A stretch of DNA of 64,000 nucleotides from CAVPNY01 sp963706905 (GCA_963706905.1 CAVPNY010000011.1:62001-126000); one strand, 5' to 3'; positions 8,710 through 20,755 are shown, counted from the stretch's first letter. Notes: generated from the sequence alone by a model not told the origin. A program made the numbers and translations.

Positions 8710-9948
8710 ATGAATTGGACATTTAAGCCTCGATTGCAGATCATAATGGTGATCATGCTCGTGTTTGGATTGGTTTTCGGCTTTAACCAACGTGCCCTGG
8801 CTCAGGGGATTGATTTTGACAGTCAGGTGACAGCCGGGGAGACTGTACAGAATGATATTTTACTCACCGGAAATACGATCACTTTAGATGGCACCGTGGT
8901 CGGAGATGTCCTGGCAGTTGGCTCAACGGTTCAGATTAATGGCACTGTGGAAGGCAGCCTGATCCTCATCGGGCGATTTGTGACAGTGGATGGCCAGGTA
9001 AACGGTACAACTTACGGAATTGGCCGGGAACTTGCCTTGAATGAATCAGCTAATCTGGACCGTAATCTATACTTCTTAGGACTCACCCTGGACATGCTGG
9101 AAGGCTCACGTATCGGGCGAGATCTGGTGGCTTTGACCCTGGGTGCTGATCTAAACGGTGAAATTGGGCGAGATGTACGCGCTATCATCGGCGCGGTGCC
9201 GATTATCAAATTAATCACCGAATTGGTAGGGAGCGAAATAAGCGGGCTGCCCATCCAATCGTCGGATGTGCTGGCGAGTGAAACTTTGCCCGGTGCACAG
9301 GTGCAGTATGCCGGCATTCTACCCCTAACGCAATACCTGGCAGGGATTGACTTGCAAAGCGGCAGTATTGATACCCAGCGGTTGGGCGAATGGGCGTTGG
9401 ACCGGTTGCGTGAGTTGGTCACGTTATTTGTCTTTGGGATCTTGGGGATTTGGTTGTTATCCCGGCAATTAAATCGGGCGGTTGGGGTCTTTAGAAATAA
9501 ATGGTTACGCTCGCTCGGTATCGGGTTACTGGCCGTTGTGATCGCCATCAATATTATCGGCGTTGCGATCCTTGTCGCCGCGCTGATTATATTGATTGGC
9601 TATGGCCTAGAGTCATTAACTTTATCGGATTTGGCCTGGGCGGTGTGGGCGGTAGGTCTCGCCTGCCTGGGAGTGGCTTTCTCGATCTTTTGGTTGTTTG
9701 TTATCTATGGGACGAAAGTTATTGTAGCTTATGTGGTAGGGCGCCTTTTACTGGACCGACTTGCGCCTAACGCCACCCGTTATAAGGCCGTGCCGTTATT
9801 GCTTGGCCTGGTTATATACGTGATCTTGCACGGCATCCCTATCCTGGGCTGGGTGGTTGCTATCCTTTCGACAGCCGTTGGATTGGGGTTGGCGTGGCTG
9901 GTCTGGCGAAATAAGGAGACGTCTCTCAGCGAGAGTGCTAGTAGCTAG
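8710..9948 (+). CDS. Bactofilin-like polymer-forming membrane protein
   Basis: The 412-residue protein has a signal peptide (cleavage probably after ALA in NQRALAQG). A repetitive beta region follows (residues about 30-160) with phrases such as GDVLAVGSTVQINGTVEGS, like bactofilin/polymer-forming repeats. The C-terminal half has several membrane segments (from LVTLFVFGILGIWLL onward). The ribosome-binding site GGAGAGAG is before ATG 8710. Such proteins probably form an outer-face scaffold; the exact role is unknown. It converges with the DUF1269 gene, overlapping it by four bases. Confidence 0.75.
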   Translation: MNWTFKPRLQIIMVIMLVFGLVFGFNQRALAQGIDFDSQVTAGETVQNDILLTGNTITLDGTVVGDVLAVGSTVQINGTVEGSLILIGRFVTVDGQVNGTTYGIGRELALNESANLDRNLYFLGLTLDMLEGSRIGRDLVALTLGADLNGEIGRDVRAIIGAVPIIKLITELVGSEISGLPIQSSDVLASETLPGAQVQYAGILPLTQYLAGIDLQSGSIDTQRLGEWALDRLRELVTLFVFGILGIWLLSRQLNRAVGVFRNKWLRSLGIGLLAVVIAINIIGVAILVAALIILIGYGLESLTLSDLAWAVWAVGLACLGVAFSIFWLFVIYGTKVIVAYVVGRLLLDRLAPNATRYKAVPLLLGLVIYVILHGIPILGWVVAILSTAVGLGLAWLVWRNKETSLSESASS

Positions 9949-10436
9949 CTCGAACGCTGTTTTAGGGCGTCGCGCAAGGCTTCTTCTGCTTCCTCAGACA
10001 GGGTTGTTTGGTAGATCTCACCTTTGAACTGGCGGAGGGTGGCTATCGCCATGCCAGGGTCATCTCCTCGGAGGATAAAGAAGATCGCCGAACTACCCGG
10101 AGCCATTTTTTCGGTGACGTCTTTGACAAACTTCTTGTCGACGCCTTTGTCGAATAGATGACCGACAAGCCCGCCGCCCAGAGCTCCAAGCACCAGGCCG
10201 ACAACGGGGAACATGACCGAGCCGATCAGCAATCCCACCATACTGCCCCCGATCGCCCCAGCTTGAGTTCCCCGATCCATTTCATTTTTCAGGTGAACTT
10301 CCCCATCAGCTTCTTTGATTACAACGGCTGAATCATCCAGCTTTAAATAACCCTCACTTTCCATCTTATGTAAGGATTCGCGGACTTTGAGGGCTTCATC
10401 AGGATTGTCAAAGGTGATCACAACAAGATTGGACAT
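9945..10436 (-). CDS. DUF1269 domain protein
   Basis: The 163-residue protein begins MSNLVVITFDNPDEALKVR behind AGGAG. A glycine-rich membrane hairpin (residues about 63-95, GAIGGSMVGLLIGSVMFPVV) is followed by a soluble part with FVKDVTEKMAPGSSAIFFI. This is the normal DUF1269 layout and length. The family is linked to stress conditions in many bacteria but has no established biochemical function. It is convergent with the preceding bactofilin-like gene. Confidence 0.82.
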   Translation of the reverse strand: MSNLVVITFDNPDEALKVRESLHKMESEGYLKLDDSAVVIKEADGEVHLKNEMDRGTQAGAIGGSMVGLLIGSVMFPVVGLVLGALGGGLVGHLFDKGVDKKFVKDVTEKMAPGSSAIFFILRGDDPGMAIATLRQFKGEIYQTTLSEEAEEALRDALKQRSS

Positions 10437-10630
10437 ATTGCACTCCTATTTCAATCTATCCTGGTAAAACTTGTTCGGATCTAGCGAAGGATCAAGTCTT
10501 ATTATAAGAGATCATTTTATAAATGTTAATCTAATCACCCAAGTTTCCTTAAGAAAGGTTTAATTTTTTTATGGCATCTTTAGAAATCCGTCTTTGAATT
10601 TTCTGATCTTTAAATTCAGAGAGCTTCTGC

Positions 10631-10658
10631 TTGCTATAATTTTAGAAACTACTATAAT
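10631..10658 (+). promoter_or_regulatory. Candidate sigma-70 promoter for the HdeD-like gene
   Basis: TTGCTA at 10631-10636 is separated by 16 bases from TATAAT at 10653-10658. It lies 65 bases before ATG 10723. A second TATAAT overlaps at 10635-10640. Confidence 0.5.
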
Positions 10659-10722
10659 TAAGTGAATTTGGACTCAAATCCAACGCTTCAATATTTTTCA
10701 ATTTATATAGAGGAGAATGATT

Positions 10723-11253
10723 ATGGCAACTGCAACAAAGAGTAAGCAAGAGGCACTGGTTCCCTGGTGGGCTGTGCTGATCCAGGGCATTGCTGCGATT
10801 ATCTTGGGTGTTTTACTGCTGGTCAAGCCGGTAGGCTCGATCGCCATCCTGGTTCAATTCCTGGGTATCTACTGGTTCATTGAAGGCATCATATCGATCG
10901 TGCGCATCTTCATCGATAAGACTGCCTGGGGTTGGAAGCTGATTTCGGGCATCATCGGCATTCTCGCCGGCCTGGCCATCATCCAATACCCGTTGTGGGC
11001 AACCCTGCTCGTTCCAACCACGCTGGTCTGGTTGTTTGGTTTCTTCGGCATCGTCATCGGTGTGACTGCCTTAATTCAGGCCTTCCAGGGGGCAGGCTGG
11101 GGAGAAGGTATCCTGGGCGTGTTGAGCATCCTGTTCGGCGTGTTGCTTCTGTTCAATCCAATGGTCGGCGTGGTAGCTCTGCCATTTTTCTTAGGCTTCC
11201 TGGGATTGATTGGCGGCTTTGCGGCGGTCGTCATGGCTTTCCGCCTCAAGTAG
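10723..11253 (+). CDS. HdeD-like (DUF308) membrane protein
   Basis: I use ATG 10723, because AGGAG at 10711-10715 is seven bases away; ATG 10717 is too close. The 176-residue protein has six hydrophobic segments arranged as three similar hairpins (for example IILGVLLLVKPVGSIAILV and GILAGLAIIQYPLWATLLV), which is the DUF308/HdeD pattern. In enteric bacteria HdeD is tied to acid resistance; here only a general membrane stress role can be inferred. The gene is single, with its own promoter. Confidence 0.82.
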   Translation: MATATKSKQEALVPWWAVLIQGIAAIILGVLLLVKPVGSIAILVQFLGIYWFIEGIISIVRIFIDKTAWGWKLISGIIGILAGLAIIQYPLWATLLVPTTLVWLFGFFGIVIGVTALIQAFQGAGWGEGILGVLSILFGVLLLFNPMVGVVALPFFLGFLGLIGGFAAVVMAFRLK

Positions 11254-11310
11254 CCAGCTTTTTTCTGACGGTCTTTCGTCAGCTTTGAAATGCTGCATAT
11301 GTACTGTGAT

Positions 11311-11338
11311 GTACTGTGAGTCACTAGGCTCACAGTAC
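11311..11338. repeat. Perfect 10-bp inverted repeat
   Basis: GTACTGTGAG and CTCACAGTAC pair perfectly around an eight-base loop. A direct copy of the left arm (GTACTGTGAT) sits immediately upstream at 11301-11310. No T tract follows, so it may be an operator or RNA hairpin before the P-ATPase gene rather than a terminator. Confidence 0.65.
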
Positions 11339-11472
11339 ATTGATTCTTGGCATTGATTGGGGAAACACCTTTATAATAAACATGGAATTCCACGATACTC
11401 GGGTGCGTCTGGGTGGTTCTGAGTAGAGCGGATGTAGATTATTGAACTTCAAAGGAAAGGATTCATAGAACT

Positions 11473-14246
11473 TTGAACGATACTATAGAAAAGGATTGGT
11501 ACCAGATCGGCACTGCTCGAGGCGTTTGAACGGCAGGGATCGAGCAAGCTGCGCGGTCTGCAAGCCGAGGAAGCCCAACTCCGGTTGGAGAAATTTGGCC
11601 TGAATGAGCTGATTGAGCGCGGGACGCACAGCCCCTGGCAAATTTTATGGGAGCAGGTCACTGGCATTCTGACCTTGATCCTGATCGCCGCCGCAGCGAT
11701 TTCTCTGTTCCTGGGCGATACCTTGGATGCAATCGTAATCCTTGCAATCGTTGTCTTGAATGCTGCCTTGGGATTTAGCCAGGAGTACAAGGCCGAGCAA
11801 TCTATGGCGGCCTTGAAGCGCATGGCTGTGCCGAATGTGCGTGTCCGTCGGGATGGACAGGTGCAGTCTATATCAGCCCGTGAGTTGGCGCCGGGTGATG
11901 TTGTGCTGTTAGAGACGGGCAATGTTGTCCCAGCGGATGGTAGAGTGGTGGAGAGCGTCAATTTGCGCGTGCAGGAGTCAGCCCTGACTGGCGAATCGGA
12001 GGCAGTTGACAAGGAGGCCGAGCTGGTCATTGAAGGCGAGAAGGCCCTGGGTGACCGGCGGAATATGGTCTTCATGGGGACGATAGTCAATTATGGCCAC
12101 GGTGAGGTGATGATCACCGCAACAGGCATGCAGACCGAGCTGGGCCATATCGCCGATATGATCCAGACCGTTGGTCAGGAAAAGACGCCGCTCCAAAAAC
12201 GACTTGATCAGTTAGGTAAGTGGTTGGCGATTGCTGCCCTCGGAATCGTGGCGGTTATCTTCCTGTTCGGCGTGCTGCGTGGCGAAGACATAGAAGAAAT
12301 GCTGTTGACCTCGGTCAGCCTGGCGGTGGCTGCCGTGCCTGAGGCGCTGACGGCGGTAGTGACCATCGCCCTGTCGTTGGGGGCTCAACGCATGTTAAAG
12401 CGGCGGGCGTTGATTCGCAAGCTGCCAGCGGTTGAGACGTTGGGCTCGGTGAGTGTGATTTGCTCGGATAAAACTGGTACCCTGACATTAAACCAGATGA
12501 CCGTGACCGTACTGGATGTGGCCAATCACCGGGTGGATCTGATGCAGCGCTCTGGGGAGACCGATTTTGATCTGCTTTTCGAGGATGCAAGCCAGGCGCA
12601 GGAGGCACACATACCGACGATTGACTTGCTGTTAATGGGTGGCGCTTTGTGCAATGATGCCATCCTGCAAAAGAAGCGATGGCGGAAAGAAGGGATTTAT
12701 GGCGGTTGGTGACCCGACCGAGGGAGCCCTGGTGCTCTCGGCAGCGCAGTTTGGTATTTTGAAAGGAGAGTTGGACAAGACCTTCCCCCGAGTGGCTGAG
12801 CTGCCTTTCGACTCGGATCGCAAACGTATGACCACCGTGCACCAAATTCCCACCTCCGCCGATGCAATCCCGCAAAGCCTGGTGCCATTCTGGCAGCGTC
12901 GCCAGACCCAGGAAGCACCGCCTTACCTGGCTTTCACCAAGGGTGCAATCGATGGCATGCTGGGGATCGCCAATGAGGTGTGGGTTAATGGGCGAGCAGA
13001 ACCTTTGGATGAGTCTTGGCGAGCGCGCATCAAAGATGCCCATGACCAGCTCGCACAGAACGGGATGCGCGTGCTGGGGGTTGGCCTGCGTGGGTTGGAC
13101 AAGCCGCCAGCAAAAGATGAAATGGATTTATTGGAGACCGATTTGATCCTGGTCGGTTTATTCGGGCTGCTTGACCCGCCGCGAGCTGAGGTGGTGGATG
13201 CGGTTAAAACGTGCAAGACCGCCGGGATCCGCCCGGTGATGATCACCGGCGACCATCCCCTGACAGCGCGCTATATTGCCACTGAGCTGGGAATGTCCGA
13301 GAATGAACGTTTTATCACCGGGCAAGAGCTGGATAAAATGACCCCGGAGCAGCTCAAGGAAGCCTCCCGAGAGGTCTCGGTCTTTGCCAGGGTCTCACCT
13401 GAGCACAAACTGAAGCTGATCCAGGCTTACCAGGAGCAAAACCTGATTGTTTCGATGACTGGCGACGGCGTCAATGACGCGCCAGCCTTGAAGAAAGCGG
13501 ACATCGGCGTTGCCATGGGCATCACTGGCACCGATGTTGCCAAAGAGGCCTCAGACATGATCCTGTTGGATGACAACTTTGCCACAATTGTGGCAGCGGT
13601 TGAGGAAGGCCGGACCATTTTTGATAATATCCGCAAATTTATCAAGTATCTGTTGAGCTGCAACATGAGTGAGATCAGTGTCATGCTCATCGGGCCATTT
13701 CTGGGGATGCCGCTTCCGTTGCTGCCGCTGCAAATTCTGTGGATGAACCTCATCACAGATGGCTTGCCGGCGCTGGCGCTGGGCGTTGAACCCGCTGAGG
13801 AGAATGTCATGCGGCGCCCGCCTTATTCATCGACAGAAAGCATCTTTGGGCATGGGGCCATCCAGTTTATCGTTGGGATGGGTGTCGTGATGAGCCTGAT
13901 TTCCATTGGCGTAGGGTATGCTTCCTGGCGAGCCGGTTGGGAATCCTGGCAAACCCTTCTGTTCACCACCCTGATCCTTTCCCAGTTGGCATTGGCTTTG
14001 AGCGTGCGCTCAGAAGAGAATTCGCTATTCAAGATTGGGCTGTTTTCCAATAAATCGATGGTATGGGCAATTCTAGGCACACTTGTCTTGCAGTTGGCTG
14101 TCATCTATGTGCCATTTTTCCAGCGCATCTTCGACACCCAGGCATTAACCTGGCGAGAGTTGTTGATTGCAGTTGGATTTGCTACCCTGGCATGGCTGGT
14201 AGTAGAGATTCAGAAGGCCGTCACTCGTAATCGAAGGAGCAGTTGA
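11473..14246 (+). CDS. P-type Ca2+-transporting ATPase, two frameshifts
   Basis: Three frames make one P2-type ATPase of about 925 residues. Visible motifs are TGES in the actuator domain (LTGESEAVDKEAE), the phosphorylation loop SDKTGTLTLNQM, MITGDHPLTARY, and the hinge TGDGVNDAPALKKADIG. The ion-site helices contain VPEALTAVV (PEGL-like) and NLITDGLPALALGVEPAE, as in Ca2+ pumps. The protein would export Ca2+ or a similar cation using ATP. One shift lies near 11512-11517 (after DWYQIGTA), another near 12665-12690 (between CNDAIL and GGKKGFMAVGDPTEG). The true start is unclear; TTG 11473 is my guess. The next gene starts at the base after its stop. Confidence 0.85.
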
Positions 14247-16745
14247 ATGGTTGAACCAACCTTATCTGATGAAACCGTTCCAGTTGTTGGGATTGCCCTG
14301 GAATCGCGAGAATTCCCGGTTGTCCCGGGCGGTAGTGTTGAGATTTCAGTGACAGTCTTCAATCTGGGTTCTGAGGAAGGTTTTTTCGAGCTGGCAGTGA
14401 GGGGCGTCCCGTTGAACTGGATATCGATGCCAGCCCAGGTGGTGCGCTTGTCGGCTGGTGGAAAATCCACCCTGCCAGTTTTTATCCAGGTGCCAGCCCC
14501 GCCGCAGACCCGAGCCGGGCATTATCCATTGAGGATTTTGCCGTGAGTCAAAGCCAGCCCGGTCAAAAGGCCGAGGTGGAGGCTATTATCCGGGTTGCAG
14601 CTTTTGAATCCCTGGGACGGATCGGCGTGATGATGCAATCGATTAATTTTGCAGCAGCCCCGGGGAGCAATATTCCGGTGGCAATTGTCTTGCTTAATCA
14701 GGGATTGACCGCCGATGAATTTCGCCTGTCGGTCGAAGGTATCCCGCTCGATTGGGTCTCAACAACATCGCCGGTGACTCGCTTGGAAGCCGGCGAGCGC
14801 AAAGAAGTCACCCTGACCATTCTGCCAAATCGGCATCCCCAGAGCAAGGCTGGGCGTTACTCTTTCAAGATCATCGTCAGCAGCCAGAGCTCATTTGACC
14901 AGCCAGTGATCGTGGAATGCACCCTGAGCCTGGCGGTCTATACCCAATTTAGCGCCGATGTTGATCCGCAACAGGTTGAGGCGAGCAAGCCAGCCAGGGT
15001 TACGGTCGTTAATCAAGGCAATGCCCAGGAAGCTTATTCGATCACCTGGCAAAGTGAGAATGACAGCCTGGTCTTTGAACCCGGCGCGACGCAATCGCTG
15101 AGAGTGGGAGCCGGTGAAAGCGGAGCGGCGGTTTTTACTGCCAAAGCCAGGCAACAACCCCTCCTCGGCGGTGATAAGGCGTATCCATTCACTACCCGCA
15201 TCCAATCATCCGGGAAAGAGGCATTGACCGTGGGTGGAGAGGTCATGAGCCGGGCGTTGATCCCGTTTTGGATCCTGCCAGTTGTTTTCGCCTTGTGTTT
15301 GGGCATGATTGCCCTGGGTGCATTCTTGTTGGGTCGAGACCGGAATCAATCCGGGAGTGGTACCCAGACCGCAGTGGCTGGGATGCAGACTTCCACGGCG
15401 GTGATCGATCAGATCCTGGCTGCTACCCAAACCGCTGCGGTTGCAATCCAAACCTCTACAGCAGTGAGCGATCAGATCCTGGCGGCTACCCAAACAGCAG
15501 CATTCAATATGACCCAGGCAGCGGAGGCTGGTCAGCGGGATGATGATGGCGATGGGTTGACCAATGAACAGGAGGCCCAGCTTGGAACTAATCCGAACAA
15601 CCCCGACACCGATGGCGATCTGCTGAACGATGGCGAAGAGGTGCGCCGGGGTACTAATCCGTTGAACCCCGACACAGATTCGGATCTGCTGAAAGATGGC
15701 GATGAAGTGCGCATTGGGACGAACCCCATCCATCCCGACACAGATGGCGATGGGATTATTGATGGGATCGATCTCGATCCACTCGATCCCAATAACCCAT
15801 CTCTGACAGCAACGGCTGTGGCTGCAAAACCCACAGCTACCTTGACCCCCACGCCGCCGCCAACCAGTACGGTTCCGGTACCGCTGACCGCTACGCCTAC
15901 AAAAACACTCGTCCCGTCGCCGGTGAACGGCTTGATCGCTTTTGAGTCAAACCGGCAAGGCAATCCTGGGATTTTTGCCCAGAACGCGGCCGACGGTAGC
16001 GTGACACCGCTCTCATCTGAGCAGCGGTACTGATTCCCAACCGGTGTATTCGCCCGATGGGAGCTTGATTGCATTTACTTCTAATCGGGACGGCAACAAC
16101 GAGATATACATCATGAATGCGAACGGAGCCGGGCAGTCCAACCTGACGCAAAATCCGGCGGATGACCTGTACCCGACCTGGTCGCCGGACGGCCAGTGGA
16201 TTGCCTTCAGCAGCAATCGAGATGGGAACCAGGAGATCTATGTCGTGCGCACCAACCATCTGGATTTACGCAACGTGAGCAACAACCCGGCCGCCGATTA
16301 CCAGCCAACCTGGCTGGACGACTCCGGCATCTTCGACTCAGCCAACGAGCGCATCGCCTTCACCACCAACCGGGATGGCAATCAAGAGATCTACACCATG
16401 CTGCTGGATGGCACGGAGCAGACCAATATTACCAATAACCCGTCGGATGATTTCTCACCGAAAGCCACCCACAGTGGCGACCGGATTGTGTTTGTTTCGA
16501 CCCGGGACGGCAGCCAGGACGTCTTTATTATGTACGCCGATGGCACCAGCCAGGGCAACCTGAGCAACCATCCGGCGCAGGACTCTCTTCCAGCCTGGTC
16601 GCCGGACGCTGCCTGGATTGCTTTCACCAGCGATCGAGATGGCAACCTGGAGATCTATGTCATGCGGAACAACGGGGCGGAAGCATTTAACCTGACCCAA
16701 AACCCGGCGCAGGATCAGATATCCAGCCTGGCGCTGAGTTATTAA
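14247..16745 (+). CDS. Surface protein: NEW3-like, TM, TSP3 Ca-repeats and PD40 repeats; frameshifted
   Basis: ATG 14247 directly follows the ATPase stop; GGAG lies upstream. Order of parts: two NEW3/COG1470-like beta domains, a membrane segment (LIPFWILPVVFALCLGMIAL), 'ATQTA' repeats, thrombospondin type 3 Ca-binding repeats (NPDTDGDLLNDGEEV, DTDSDLLKDGDEV, DTDGDGIIDGIDLDP), a Thr/Pro linker, then at least five TolB/PD40 blades (SPDGSLIAFTSNRDGNNEIY). Frame changes lie near 14525-14540 and 16018-16030. The Asp-rich loops should bind Ca2+, which fits the adjacent Ca2+ pump. It is probably a membrane-anchored sensor or adhesin; the function is unproven. Confidence 0.75.
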
Positions 16746-16833
16746 ATTATTGTTGAATTGGACGGCATCCCGTCAACAACTTCCTGCAAGGAAGAAGCTG
16801 GCGTTCGGGAGTTCTTGTTAAGTCTGAGGTTAG

Positions 16834-19784
16834 TTACTTATGGATTGAGGGCAGGTAAAGCCGGGCTATCCGGTAGATGCGAAGCAGCTCGTGTCTGGAT
16901 TGAGTTGGATCTCCATCGTCGTCGATCGCATATGCATAGATCTGGTTCCAGTTGAAATCCAGATACTTTTGGGTCGATATAGAGCTGGTAGGGATGGTCA
17001 GGATTATCTTTGATTCCCACAACCGGACAATTTGCACCAGATCACGATCCCAGCGATAGAAACTTACTTCGAGATCGGCTCATCGCTGAGTGTTTCGACG
17101 CCCAGCAAGATTAAATCCGGGCTGGAGGTCTCGTAGTAGGGGTCATGGTTTTCAGGTAGTACCCATTCGATCGAGGGTGCATCCTTATTTACAGCCGAGA
17201 GTTCCTTTGTTATGCTGCGCGTAGTCAGGGTCGCCGCTCTGGGTGATCACCTCGATCGTGTAGGCGGATGTCGCCATCTTCATCCAGATCGTCTACACCA
17301 TAGACATAAAAATCCTGAATGGTGTCCCAGTTGTCTGGGGTAAAAGTGATCGTCATCGGTTGGTCCGGTTTATCCGGGAAGAAGACTCCTTCGCTGGTAT
17401 CATTGCTGGTGAAGGTGAAAATGACATCTGCTTGGGGTTCTGTATTCAACATGGTGCTGATTTTGGCTTCCAGCTCACCTTCAGTAGTCTCAATTCCTGC
17501 GAGCGGTGCAACGGTGATCCCGGCTGTATCATCATCGGCATTGGTCACTTCCACGTCGTCCGCGTCCACACCGTTGTAGTTGTCATCCGCACTGGTCGCA
17601 GGATGGGTCAGGATCGTATAAACGATGCTTCCATCGGCTTTGTTATCATTCTTCCCGGTGATCGTGACGGTCTGAGGTATATCCCAATTGCCTACTGTGA
17701 AAGTTAAGCTTTCAGGAGAGACGCTGCCCTCGGTGGTGTCGGAGGTTTCCAGGCTGATGTCCACCTTGATGCTCGGCTGGCTGTCCAGGACAACGCTGAA
17801 AGTGGCAGTCCCGCCACCCTCGGTGGTGATTAACCCGTTGATCGGATCGACGAGGATTCTCGCTACATCGTCGTCTCCGTTGGTGACTGAAATATTCGGC
17901 GGGTTGCGCGTGTCGTAGTTGGGATCGCCGCTTGTGGCTGCATCGGTGACGATCGTGTAGGTCACATCTCCATCGATTACATAATCGTCCACGCCGGTCA
18001 CTGTGACCACCTGGGCTACGTTCCAGTTTGTTGCATCGAAGGTCAGGGTAGTGGGCGATGATTCGCCTTCGGTGACATCATCGCTGCTCAAGTTAAGCAT
18101 TACATCGGCGATTGGTTCGCTCTTCAGGGAGACTTCAAAAGTAGCGCTGTCGCCTGCCTCGGTGGTGACCAGGCCATTCGGTGGGGTCTATCGTGAACCC
18201 GGCGACATCGTCGTCGGTGTTGGTGACCGAGACATTTTCGGCGTCGAAGCCATCATAATCGCTGTTACCGGTGCTTACGGCGGGTGCGGTGATGATTTCA
18301 TAGGGAATATCGCCATCCGCGATGCTGTCATCCACACCGCTGACCGTGACGGTATGGGTCAAGGGGTCGTCCCAATCGCCGCCGTTGAATGTCAGGGTTG
18401 CTGGAGAGACGGTGCCTTCACTGGTAAGACTGCTGCTGATGCCGATATCCACCACGCCTTGCGGCTGGGATTCAAGCACCACCGTGAACGTGGCTGTTCC
18501 GCTGGCTTCGGTGGTCACCAGGCCGCTGGTGGGCGTGACGGTGATGCCAGCCGCGTCGGTGTCATCGTTGTTGGTCACCGAGACATCCGCAGGATTGAGG
18601 GCATTATAGGTGGTATCTCCGCCGGTTGGGTTGGCAAGAACGATGCTGTAGGAACATTGCCATCATCGATCAAATCATCCACACCGGTGACAGTGACGGT
18701 CTGGGTTGTTCCCCAATCGCCAGTGGTGAAGATCAGCGAGGTGGGGGAGACATTGCCTTCATCGGTATCGCTACTGCTGAGGCCGATGCTGATATCCACC
18801 GTTGGCTGGCTGGTCAGTACAACGGTGAAGGTAGCTTTCCCACCTGCTTCGGTGGTGACAAGACCGGAAGTGGGAGTGACGGTGACATTGGCAGTGTCGG
18901 CGTCATCATTATTGGTGACTGAGACATCGGCAACGATGAAGTTATTGTAAATGGTATCGGAACTGGAAGCATCGCAGGTAATGATGGTGTATGGTACATT
19001 TCCGTCATCGATGAGGTCGTCTGGCCGGTAACCGTCACAGTCTGAGCGCTGTTCCAGTAGGTTGTAGTGAAGGTGAGCAAAGCCGTATCGACGGTGCCTT
19101 CTGATATATCGTTGCTGCTGACGCCGATGGTGACATCCGCAGTGGGCTTGGAGGTAAGGACGACAGTGAAAGTTGGTTCAGCATCCCCAGGGCTTCGGTC
19201 GACACAAGGCCAGAAATTGGGGTTACCGTGACGCCGGCGGTATCATCGTCGGTGTTCGTCAAGTCAATATTCCCTAAAGCATAACCGTCGTATTCAGTGT
19301 CAGTGCTGGTAACGACAAATTGAATTTGGTAGGCAATATCCCCATCGTCGATATCATCGGGCTGCCCTGTGACGGTGATATCCTGTGGCGTGGTGTAGTT
19401 GACTGAAGTAAAAACGAGCTGGTTGGTGCTCACCGCGCCTTCAGATGTATTCGTACTGCTGACTGAGATGGTCACATCCGCGGTGGGTTGCGGATCATTT
19501 AGCACCACGCTGATGGTCACGGATCCGCCGCCTTCGGTGGTGGTTGGTGTCACTGGCGGTGTGACCACGATATCCTTGATTCCCAGAAATGGCATGTGGA
19601 TCGCAGCCCATCCCGCGGGCAATGTCAGGCCATCCGGCGATTGATAATAGGATGCCCCGGCTGGGACAGCAGCCAACAACGCAATAACAAAGACGCTGAC
19701 TAGCAGGGTACGATAAATAAACGAAATCTTGGTGTTCATTGTCTGATCTTCTCCCACGTAAACGAACAAATTCCAATACCCCAA
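16834..19784 (-). pseudogene. Secreted Calx-beta-like repeat protein with many frameshifts
   Basis: The protein starts near 19784 (preferred ATG 19739, MNTKISFIYRTLLVSVFVI) with a signal peptide. It then has about six copies of a roughly 115-residue beta repeat with phrases TTEGGTATFSVVL, TSEGTVSPATLTF, VTVTGVDDLIDDG and DVSVTNNDDD. These resemble Calx-beta/cadherin-like extracellular modules. A non-repeat C-terminal part ends YLPSIHK at 16834. The frame changes near 19185, 19022, 18655, 18180, 17265, 17205 and 17075, and perhaps twice more. The text stays conserved across each change, so these are single-base indels. It is a decayed gene or a badly read region. Confidence 0.7.
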
Positions 19785-19877
19785 CTCTCAAGTGGAGCAC
19801 TCAATCATTATTATATAGAATTTTTGCCTTAAGAAAATGAATGATTTCTCAATCTGTAACAGTGTCCAGAGCGCTCA

Positions 19878-20755
19878 TTACGGAGTGGGCGGGGGCGGCT
19901 CGGTCGGAGGCGCCTCAGTCGGGGCAGGTGTAGGCGTCGGCCGTGGGGTGTTGGTGGGCTGCGGCTTGGGTGTGTTGGTCGGCGCAGGTGGCTCAGTTGG
20001 TTCTGAGGTTGGCCCCGGCTCAGGCTCAGTTGGCTTGCGGTCCCCGGATGTCGCACTGGGGGTTACCAATGTCCGAATTGGAGTAATTGTTGGGGTTAAA
20101 GTTGCAGTTGGGGTGGCGGTTGGGGTTGGTGTGGGGGTGACGGGCTCGTCGGGGCAATGTCCTGGTCCCAGCCCACCGATGTTGTATTCGAACAGCGTTT
20201 GTGCGAAAAGGATCGCCTGTTGGCGATCAGCCTCCGAGATCTCAGCGCCCTCCGGGTGACCGCTGATCCAATCGCTGGCCGCGATCAAGGCGGGCTCGAT
20301 TTCCCCGGAATCGGCCCCTTTTAGCGTATTCAATAGAGCGGCGAAAAACTGCTGTAAGAGGGCAGATTTTTCATCGGTGTTATTGGCTTCAAGCAAGGCG
20401 ATCGCTTCTGCTTTGGTGAAAGAATGATTACCGATCACCACGTTCTCGATCAACCAGGTTTGCGGGTTGAGCCGCCAAAAAGTGGTGGTGTAGGTGCAAT
20501 TGACCACTGATGTTGAAACCTGGGTTGGAGTTGCACCTGGATTGCTGGGTTGTGTTGCGGTAGCTGCCAGGGTAATGGCGATGGTGGAGGTTGGTGAAGC
20601 TGTCGCTGTAATTGGGTTATGGTCTGCGGGCTGTTGCCTCGAATGTTGTTGGGGTAAATCAGGCTGGACACCAGCAAACTAAGAGTTACGATAACTCCCA
20701 GGATGATGAGCGCTGGCAGCCAGAGCCGCCGGATCTTGTTCGAAGTCAAACCCAT
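19878..20755 (-). CDS. Membrane-anchored protein with Thr/Pro-rich tail, frameshifted
   Basis: From about ATG 20755 the protein has one membrane segment (LWLPALIILGVIVTLSLLVSSLI), then a Thr/Ser/Pro linker, a compact domain (VVNCTYTTTFWRLNPQTWLIENVVIGNHSF) of about 110 residues, and a long Pro/Thr tail (TPTPTPTATPTATLTP and further). One frame change lies near 20610-20625 within the linker. The central domain looks helical and includes EALIA and SKAEAIALLEANN-like text; I do not recognise it. The layout is typical of Anaerolineae surface proteins. Start position is uncertain. Confidence 0.55.

Noticed and set aside
11266..11283. CTGACG/CGTCAG hairpin after the HdeD-like gene as a terminator
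   Set aside because: The T run precedes rather than follows the stem on the plus strand; evidence too weak.
12315..13043. Long minus-strand open frame within the P-ATPase gene
   Set aside because: The plus-strand frames carry all ATPase motifs; the minus frame has no recognisable domain or start signal.
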